From assembly GCA_009363875.1 (NCBI GenBank), contig CM018696.1, forward strand, positions 19,047,475-19,111,474: DNA of 64,000 nt. Direction: 5' to 3'. A model generated the notes under the pieces. It saw only the letters and a program-made list of their open reading frames with translations, did no database searches and was not told where the DNA came from. Made by a program: the position numbers and the translations under genes. Numbering within the stretch: position 1 is the first letter of the stretch; each line of letters starts with the position of its first letter. This document shows positions 55,694 to 64,000 of this stretch, one piece after another. The stretch comes from Mikania micrantha (taxonomy: Eukaryota > Streptophyta > Magnoliopsida > Asterales > Asteraceae).

Positions 55694-56960
55694 ATGAAGA
55701 TCATGGCTGGAAGATGTGGAGGACGCATAAATGCTGGGGGACGTGGAAACATAAGTCTTACACAGCTGAACTGAACGCGCTCATCAATGAACGAGTTGAA
55801 GAGGCACTTGCTGCACGAGAAGCTGCTCGTAATCAAAACCCACTAAACCAAGGTGATGAATTTTATTTCACATTCACCTTGCGTCATAATCACTTATTTC
55901 CAATTCAACGCGTTTACCCGATACTTAATCCAACTTTATTCTTTGCATATCTCAGGAGCAAACCCCAACCCACCTCTCTGCACATTCAAAATGTTCCTGG
56001 ATTGCAAGCCCCACTCATTCAGCGGCACTGAGGGAGCCTTCGGGCTATTACGCTGGATAGAGAAGGCGGAATCGGCCTTCGCTATGAGCAACTGCCTAAA
56101 TGAAGACCGAGTCAAATTCGCTGCTGGAACACTTGAGGAAGCCGCCCTCACTTGGTGATATGCCAATGTCCAGAATCTAGGGTTAGATTCAGCTAACGCC
56201 CTACCATGGGATGACTTCAAGAGTATGTTGAACCACGAATATTGTCCTCGCGGTGAAGTGCAGAAACTCGAGACTGAATTCTGGAACCACAAAATGATTG
56301 ATTCCGAGGTCGAGGCATACACTGCTTGATCATATGAGCTGGCACACCTGTGCCCGGAAATCGTGACCCCACCCTACAAAGACATTGAGAAATACATTGA
56401 GGGACTGCCACCTCAAATCCAGGGAATGGTACTTTCTGCCGATCCCATCACCATGCAACAAACTGTGCGACTAACCCACAAACTCACAAATTCAGCTGTC
56501 GCACAAGGACTTCTACCACCACGTGGTGCTATAACCACAACCACTGACAACAAACGCAAATGGGATAGCACCCAGAGCAAAACTTCCACTCTCCAACCAG
56601 CACCACATCAACGTAAGTTTGGGTCATCTCAGGCTTACACACTACCCATCCCAACCACCTAGAACCAAGGAGGCTATGCTGGAAAACACCCCAAATGCCA
56701 CAAGTGCAATTTGCATCATGCACGGGTCAATGTGGCAACTTTCAATGCCAACGCTGCAGGAAGATGGGACATGCAGCTAAAGACTGCAGGGGCGAACTAC
56801 TGGCCAAAACCCCACAATAGCCACAACCACAGGGAGCACTGAAGGGATGCAATGAATGTGGCAAACCTGGGCACTTCAAGAAGGATTGCCCGCACTTGAA
56901 AAACAACACCAACACCATCCAACAGAACAACAATAATGGGAACAATGGCACGAGGGGACG
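55694..56960 (+). pseudogene. Element B gag
   Basis: Starts MKIMAGRCGGRINAGG at 55694, as in T. A 1-bp deletion near 55758 shifts the frame. A 103-nt GT-AG block (55853-55955) interrupts the linker before NPNPPLCTF. The gag core (FLDCKPHSFSGTEGAFG, LRWIEKAESAFAMS) follows. Stops lie at 56157 (second Trp of the TWW motif), 56328 (Arg in T), 56661 and 56819 (Gln codons to TAG). Two CCHC knuckles are readable: CQRCRKMGHAAKDC and CNECGKPGHFKKDC. T has three. Confidence 0.88.
55853..55955 (+). other. Intron-like 103-nt block in B gag
   Basis: Begins GTGATGAATTTT after CCAAG and ends TTTGCATATCTCAG before GAGCA. A CTTAAT branch-point-like site is about 30 nt before the AG. It is T-rich. T has no counterpart; taking it out makes B align with T residue for residue across the site. 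Its length is not a multiple of three. Confidence 0.6.
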
Positions 56961-59900
56961 AGCCTTTGTGATTGGGGCCAAGGAGGCCAGAAGGGATCCC
57001 AACCTTGCAACCGGTACGTATCTCTTAAACGAAAATTACGCTTCTGTATTGTTTGATACTGGAGCTGAGTAAAGCTTTATATCTAAGGATTTTAGTGAGA
57101 TGCTTGCCATTACCCCAACGCCCTTAGAGGTTGAGTATACAATAGAACTAGCTGATGGTAAACTTATTGTAACCAAACATATTTTGAAAGAATGCACCCT
57201 AGAGCTAGCAAATCACAAATTTAAGATTGACCTCATGCCGGTTACACTAGGTAGTTTTGATGTCGTAGGGGGCATGGATTGGTTTTCAGAAAACCAAGCT
57301 GAGATTATTTGCCACGACAAGGTTGTGCGCATACCCCTTCCTAGTGGAGAGACCCTGCACATCAATGGCGAAAGGAGTGACACTCCTCTGAACATCATCT
57401 CGTGCATGAAAACTCACAAATGCCTACGAAAGGGATACACAACCATTCTGGCGCTTATCACCGACAAGACCGAAGAGGAGAAGAAAATACAAGACATCCC
57501 AGTCGTATGCGACTATCCCGATGTATTCCCTGAGGATCTACCAGGACTACCACCACCTCGACAAGTGGAGTTCCGCATAGACCTTGTGCCGGGAGCAGCG
57601 CCTATTGCACGAGCACCATATCGACTAGCACCTTCGGAGATGCAGGAACTGTCCAATCAACTGCAAGAGTTGCTGGACAAGGGTTTCATTAGACCAAACT
57701 TCTCACCTTGGGGAGCTCCTGTCTTGTTCGTAAAGAAGAAGGATGGCACGTTCTATATGTGCATCGACTACCGTCAGCTAAACAAAGTAACAAACAAGAA
57801 TCGTTACCCCTTACCTCGGATCGATGATTTGTTCGATCAACTGCAAGGATCAAGTTACTACTCTAAGATCGATTTGCGATCTGGGTATCATCAGCTACGG
57901 ATTCAGGTGGAAGATATCCCCAAGACTGCTTTTTGCACTCGGTATGGCCATAATGAGTTTTTGGTTATGCCGTTTGGTCTCACAAACGCACCCGCAGTAT
58001 TCATGGATCTCATGAACAGAGTGTGCAAACCTTACTTGGATAAGTTTATCATTGTCTTTATCGATGATATTCTCATGTACTCAAAAACCCAGGGAGAACA
58101 CAAAGAACATCTTCAAGTGGCTCTTGAACTCTTGCGACAGGAAAAGCTGTATGCTAAGCTCTCAAAGTGCGACTTCTGGATTCGTGAAGTCCAATTTTTG
58201 GGACATTTTGTAGATGAACATGGAATACACGTGGATAAATCCAAGATAGAGGCGATCAAGAACTGGGAAGCACCGAAGACCCCAACTAAGGTGCGACAAC
58301 TCCTAGGCTTGGCAGGCTATTATCAACGGTTTATTGAGGGATTTTCAAAGATAGCCCAACCACTCACAACTTTAACCCACAAGGACAAGAAATATCTCTG
58401 GACTGACAAACAAGAAGCTGCATTCCAACTTCTCAAGCAGAAGCTCTGCAGTGCACCTATCCTATCTATTCCCGACGGAACGGATGACTTCGTAGTATAC
58501 TGCGATGCCTCAATACAAGGACTCGGCTGTGTGCTGATGCAGCGAGAGAAAGTGATCGCATATGCCTCTCGACAATTGAAAGTCCACGAGAAAAACTACA
58601 CCACCCACGACATGGAACTTGGAGCCGTGGTATTTGCACTCAAGATCTGGAGACACTACCTGTATGGTACAAAGTGTACAATATACACTGATCACAAGAG
58701 TCTCCAACACATATTCGAGCAGAAGGAACTGAACATGCGACAACGTCGCTGGCTCGAAGTCCTCAATGACTACGAGTGCGCTATAAAGTATCACCCAGGG
58801 AAAGCCAATGTAGTGGCCGATGCCTTAAGCCGGAAAAACACTTCGAAACCCAAGAGGGTACGAGCTTTACAACTCACCATCCATCCCAATCTCCCTGAAC
58901 AGATACGCAGTGCCCAGGTGGAGGCACTTAAATCAGAAAACCTAGTGGCCGAATCACTAAGGGGAATGGAAAAACAACTGGAGGTCAAAACCAATGGCTT
59001 ACATTATTTCATGGAACGCGTCTGCGTTCCACATCACGGGGACCTACGAGACCTTGTGATGGACGAGGCTCACAAATCCCTGTATTCCATTCAACCTGGA
59101 TCTGATAAGATGTATCAGGATCTGAAGATACTCTACTGGTGGCCACACATGAAAGCCGAAATCGCTACCTACGTAAGCAAATGCTTGACTTGTGCCAAAG
59201 TCAAGGTCGAGTACCAGAAACCCTCTGGATTACTTACACAACCTGAGATCCCCATGTGGAAGTGGGAACAAATCTCCATGGATTTCATTACCAAATTACC
59301 CCGTACTCCTAGTGGATGTGACACTACCTGGGTAATTGTGGACTGACTGACTAAGTCAGCACATTTCCTTACGATCAAGGAAAACGATAAAATGGAGAAG
59401 CTAGCCAGAATCAATGTCAAAGAAGTAGTCTCACGGCATGGAGTGCCAATCTCCATCATTTTGGATCGAGACGCTCGATTCACTTCAAACTTCTGGAAAT
59501 CACTTGGTACACGATCGGATATGAGTACTGCATACCACCCACAAACCGATGGCCAGAGTGAACGCACCATACAAACCCTCGAAAACGTGTTATGAGCGTG
59601 CGTGGTAGACTTCAGAAATAACTGGGAAACTCACCTACCCTTGGTGGAGTTTTCCTACAACAACAGTTACCACACCAGCATTAATGCAGCGCCTTTCGAG
59701 GCCCTCTATGGCAGGAAATGCCGATCACCTATCTGTTGGGCGGAAGTGGGCGACAGTCAGCTCACTGGCCCGAAACTTGTGCATGAAACAACAGAGAAAA
59801 TCGTGCAAATCAGAAACCGCATGGCAGCAGCTCGCGATCATCAAAAGAGCTATGCTGATAAACGGCGGAAACCTTTGGAATTTCAGGTAGGAGATAAAGT

Positions 59901-60336
59901 CCTTCTGAAAGTTTCTCCGTGGAAAGGCGTCATTCGTTTTGGTAAACGAGGCAAACTGAACCCATGGTATATTGGACCTTTCGAGATCCTGAAGAGGATT
60001 GGTCCAGTGGCATACCAACTCAACTTGCCAGCCGAACTTGACGGAGTTCACAATGTATTTCATGTCTCGAACCAGAACAAATGTTTATCAGATGAGACAC
60101 TTGTAGTTCCACTGGATGAGATCAAGGTGGATGAACAACTATGGTTCGTGGAAGAGCCGGTAGAGATCATGGACCGTGAGGTCAAACAACTCAAGCAGAG
60201 TCGGATTTCAACTGTCAAGGTCCGATGGAACTCGAAACGCAGACCTGAATTCACGTGGGAACGTGAAGATCAGATGATGCGCAAATATCCCCACCTTTTC
60301 AAACAAACAGCGTTGAACGCCAACAACAACGAATAA
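56961..60336 (+). pseudogene. Element B pol: protease, RT, RNase H, integrase, chromodomain
   Basis: In frame with gag. Protease LFDTGAE is followed by a TAA where T has Lys. The frame from 57100 to 59346 (748 residues) is open. RT has VLFVKKKDGTFYMCIDYRQ, LVMPFGLTNAP and VFIDDILMYS. RNase H has YCDASIQGLG and TDHKSLQHIF. The integrase zinc region has CLTCAKVKVEYQ, then MDFITKLP. A TGA at about 59344 replaces Arg in DRLTKS. The core continues with SIILDRDARF; four codons are lost after NFWKSL. A second TGA lies near 59593 (Arg in T and A). The rest, through TDGQSERTIQ, the GPF module and the chromodomain (PVEIMDREVKQL, FTWERED), is open to 60336. Confidence 0.93.
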
Positions 60337-60473
60337 ATTTCGGGACGAAATTCCTTTCAACAAGGGGATGATGTGACAACCAGAAAATTTTTGTTTCTCA
60401 AACACTTTTGCGTTTCAAACACCATCAACAACGACCAAATTTCGGGACGAAATTTCTTTCAACAAGGGGATGA
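60337..60473 (+). other. Doubled polypurine tract of element B
   Basis: ATTTCGGGACGAAATT...CAACAAGGGGATGATGTGAC (middle omitted) occurs at about 60336-60380 and again at 60438-60480, separated by AT-rich sequence. The second copy abuts the 3' LTR. Confidence 0.85.
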
Positions 60474-63171
60474 TGTGACTCGGCAATTTCAGGTAAATTG
60501 CGACTCTTACATTCTTTACATTTCACATTCATACTTGTTGCATTACATTTAATTATGTTTAATTAGATGAGTCAAACACACAAAACTGCGAAACGATAGT
60601 TCGAGGATCTATCGAATCGTACATTGCACATTGGTTTTGGAAACCAAGTGTGGCAAACACAAGCACTAACGCAAAAGAATAATTCGGGGAATTATTGAAT
60701 TGTGCATTACACGTTGACTAGGATTTATCAAGCATGCAAAAACTTCATAAGACACGAACACAAACTATCGAAGATAGTTCGAGGAATTATCGAAACACAC
60801 ACACGAGTCTCACGAGCGTTGGTGATCAAACTTATGTGTTACTATTGTATTATGTGCTAAACATGCCTTAGATGTTTAGGATAAGCGTTAGGAATCGAGT
60901 TCGAGCGAAATCGAATCATCGAAATCGAAAAACAAGAAAATGGACCCATCGCGGTACGCGGAGGTCCCCTGGCGACGGGCTCGGCGATACGCGAAGCAGT
61001 AGCGGGGACTCAAGATTCCAAATTTCGCCGCAGTACGCGATGAGATTTTTGATCGGCCTCCGCGGTACGCGAAGGCCATGCAGATCGAAAATCTCATAAA
61101 AAGCCAACCCAGTTCATTTGTTCGATTTCCTTCACTTACCACCTACTCTTTTCTCTCAAATCCGACCAAGAACTACTGAAATCGAGCCTTCAGACCTCTG
61201 GAGTCACGTTGGAAGCCATCCTTGGTGATTTGGAAGACATTGGAGCCTTAGAAGCTTGGAGGAGAAGACAAGGAGCTTGGAACGACCAGCGAACCAGTAG
61301 TTTACCATCATCAGGAGCTGTTCTATAAAGGATCTACACTTCTAAGGTAGTTTTAAAAGTTTATCTAGCGTTAGATCGTACATGCATGATGTAAAAACAC
61401 ACATGCCAGTGTGTTTGAACAATTGCAACTCCATGTGGCTCTTGTGCACGAAAGTTGTTGATGATCTTGAGTTATTTTGATATAGATTACTGATTTTAAA
61501 GTCTAGGAATGTTGAATTTGAAGTTGGTTGAGTTATTGTTGATTTGATGATGTTTTTGTGAAACTTGCCATAAAAGGAAACTTTTATGTGCATGTTTTAG
61601 ATTTGTGATGATCTAGACATGTTAGACATGTCTAGATGTTATCAAATGCATATTGGAGTGTTTAGAAACACACTTGGGTGATTGATTTGGTCAAAAATAT
61701 GATTTTGTATAAACTTTCTATAAATGGAAACTTTTGCAAATCAAAAGAGGGCTTTTGATGTTTTTGAATGATTTGGTGAACATTGATTTTTGAAATATGT
61801 TTAAAAATGATTTCTAAGCATATTGGGAAATAGGATTTGTGAAAACGAGCTTTTAAACGGATACTTTTCAAATAAAGAAACTTTATTTGGGCAAAACGGC
61901 ATAAATGGTGATTTATGCGCAAATGACATGTTTTAAGGGCTTAAACGTGTTTTATAAACATATTAGAAGTAATAACTTTATAAAATGGGATTTCATAACC
62001 ACATTTTCCTAAAATGGAAACTTTCCAAAAATGGCAACTTTACGATTCTTACACGTCATCGAAGTGAACGATGCACGATTAGCGTCATAGGATGCATGTA
62101 GGTGTCCTACTCGTATTCGTGACATATTAAGAGGTCATAAACACAACAATCGTGTCACCAACGATTCGTCAAGTCAACACAAGTCAACACACACACACTC
62201 GGTTGAGCACACCGACACTTGAAGTTGTATGGAATACAACACACCACAAAACACATACTCACACATATATGGTTATAGGTGCATACTAGCTGGTGCTAGC
62301 TTTCGCAAGGCGCGAACACACACATACCGGAACTGCTGATCAGGTGAGTTCACGGCCCCATTTTACATTTTCTACCTTTGGGGGAGAAAACATTGCATAC
62401 AACTGTTTTTGAACAACATACACACTTTTGGTTTCTTTTGTACATGCTAATATCATATATGCATATGTGTGGCATTCATCCACAAAACTGATAAGTCCTC
62501 ATTAAACACACCTTGAACCGTTAATAGCGCGTTCCGCTTAGCGTGGTAATTCTGAATAGTACTATTTGGGCCTGACAAGCCCCACTGTTGCGCGTCGTAT
62601 GGCAACCCCGACTGAAGGTCAGAACAGTGCAAAATTGACCAAACAACATTGCCATATCTTGTTGGATTAATATGGCAGGAGGCAGCATGTTAGCTTTGGA
62701 TATTACATTGTATTGAAATGTAAAGCTGCAAACATTTACTCTAAACATTTGATGTTTACTGCTGATATAAAACTTGTGCTCTCACCAACCTTTGTGTTGA
62801 CCTTTTACTTGCATGTTTTCTCAGGTAACTAAGGTACGTGCACGAGGAAATCTAGGATGCTAGGATGGAGTCCATGCATCTACTATAGCGTCTTAGTCTA
62901 TTAAACATTTGTTATCGTTTTGTTATATCATATGTTGTTAACATCTTTTAACGCTTCCGTACTTTAAATCTTATGTTACTTTGAAACTATTTTATTAATG
63001 CTTCCGCAACTTATAAACTTAAACTGCTTTGATAATTTGCATAACTTCCGTAACTCTGATTTTATAAACTGTTGTGTCCAAGTATTTGGATGTACGTATG
63101 AAACCAGACATGTAGGTCTCGCTACTGTGTGACCGGAGATTGCGATCCTGCAAGATTAGTCGAGTGCGACA
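60474..63171 (+). repeat. 3' LTR of element B
   Basis: Starts TGTGACTCGGC and ends GAGTGCGACA. Relative to the 5' LTR it lacks about 33 bp just before the end and has extra sequence near 62700-62750. Palindrome at 62555-62566. Confidence 0.92.
62344..62824 (+). other. Putative intron inside 3' LTR of B
   Basis: Donor ATCAG|GTGAGTTCA and acceptor GTTTTCTCAG|GTAACT; 481 nt, 32 nt longer than in the 5' LTR. Confidence 0.5.
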
Positions 63172-64000
63172 CACACCGACAATTGGAGTTGTATGGGATA
63201 CAACACACCACGAAACACATACTCACACCTATATGGTTATAGGTACTTACTAGCAGGACTGCCAGCACTCGCAGGTAGCGAGCACACGAAAACCGGAAAC
63301 TGCGCAATCAGGTGAGTTCACGACCCCTTTTTACTTTTCTAACCTTTAGGGGAGAAAACACTGCATTATAACTGATTTTGAACAACAACTCATTTTATTT
63401 ACGTATGGACATGCTTTATCACTCTATATATATGTGTGGACCACATCACAACTAAAAGTCCTCGCGATACTCCCCGGACCATTAGTAGCGCGTAGCGCCT
63501 AGTGTGGTAATCTTGAATAGTACTATTTGGGCCTGACAAGCCCCACCCATCGCGCCTGGGAGGCCAACCCGACTGGAGGTCGGAATGGGTGCAATATTGA
63601 CCAACACTTTGCCATTGTCTTGTGATTGACATGGCGGGAGGCACAACTGTCAGCCTGTATTGACTAGCTATCTATCGATACTGCATTGTAATGATATGTA
63701 AATCACAAACTCTTACTTTAAACATTGAATATTTACTGCTTATGAAAAACTTGTGCTCTCACCAACCATTGTGTTGACCCTTTTACTCGCATGTTTTCTC
63801 AGGTAACTAAGGCACACACTCAAGGACAGGATGTTAAGCTAGAGTTTCATGCATCTACATAGTGCTTTAGGCTTGAGAACCTTATCATTTTGTTCTGATG
63901 TGTATTGTTAGACAATTTAAATCGCTTCCGCACTATTACTCAATGTCATTTTGAAAACTGTTTTAATTAACGCTTCCGCAGTTTATAAGTTGAATATGTT
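63172..64000 (+). repeat. Right part of older Tekay-type LTR B' (runs off window)
   Basis: Continues 52401-52730 after element B. It aligns to B's LTR from the CACCGACA(A/C)TTGGAGTTGTATGG region onward. Carries the palindrome AATAGTACTATT (63516-63527) and the donor/acceptor pair. The LTR end is beyond the window. Confidence 0.85.
63312..63802 (+). other. Putative intron inside LTR B'
   Basis: Donor AATCAG|GTGAGTTCA and acceptor GTTTTCTCAG|GTAACT; 491 nt. Confidence 0.5.

Larger units (their letters stand above)
52731..63171 (+). mobile_element. Element B: Tekay-type Ty3/gypsy retrotransposon
   Basis: Complete with LTRs at 52731-55433 and 60474-63171, PBS, gag-pol and doubled polypurine tract. 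The duplication CACAC lies at 52726-52730 and 63172-63176. It is inserted inside a related LTR (B'). All pol domains are present, but at least seven stops, a 1-bp shift and a 12-bp deletion inactivate this copy. The LTRs differ by a few percent by eye. Confidence 0.95.

Overview
The window is AT-rich plant nuclear DNA made almost entirely of LTR retrotransposons. I see no host gene, tRNA, rRNA gene or CRISPR array. The mix of very long-LTR Ty3/gypsy chromoviruses (Tekay/Del type, with integrase C-terminal chromodomain) and SIRE/Maximus-type Ty1/copia elements with a two-knuckle gag points to a eudicot. The family types suggest Asteraceae, which is an inference. All primer binding sites are of the initiator-Met-tRNA type (TGGTATCAGAG...).

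Layout. (1) 1-4753: 3' half of a plus-strand Tekay element, 'A' (integrase plus chromodomain, then a 3.55-kb LTR). (2) 4754-11501: old debris, namely an antisense Tekay LTR fragment, a decayed LTR end, a 390-bp foldback MITE and a heavily decayed gypsy pol. (3) 11502-51912: one minus-strand copia element, 'E', with matching 5-bp target duplications (CTTAT) 40 kb apart. It has been split by at least five later elements: a solo LTR (12584-13034, TSD GGCTC), an antisense Tekay element 'T' (13044-22768, TSD CATAG), a copia element 'D' (27392-37502, TSD AACAC), a pol-less element 'F' (40357-45441, TSD CAAGC) and a 3.15-kb solo Tekay LTR 'G' (47709-50862, imperfect TSD). E's gag also holds a 164-bp insert with plastid-23S-rRNA-like sequence. 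(4) 51913-64000: a second Tekay element, 'B' (52731-63171, TSD CACAC), sits inside the LTR of an older relative, B', whose right part runs to the window edge.

How the parts relate. E, D and F all carry an accessory reading frame (aORF). In E and D it lies between pol and the 3' LTR. In F it is joined directly to a gag N-terminus, with every pol domain missing. T and B are close relatives: T lacks reverse transcriptase and RNase H yet has nearly identical LTRs, while B keeps all pol domains but has several stops.

The most interesting signals are: (a) each Tekay LTR long enough to show it carries a consensus splice donor (CAG|GTGAGTT) and a pyrimidine-rich acceptor about 450-800 nt apart in its downstream half, which suggests a spliced leader; (b) a 103-nt GT-AG intron-like block in B's gag whose removal restores alignment with T; (c) the shared aORF; (d) four regularly spaced GCGGTACGC-type boxes just upstream of the putative TATA in T and B LTRs. 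All alignments were done by eye; no database search was run.
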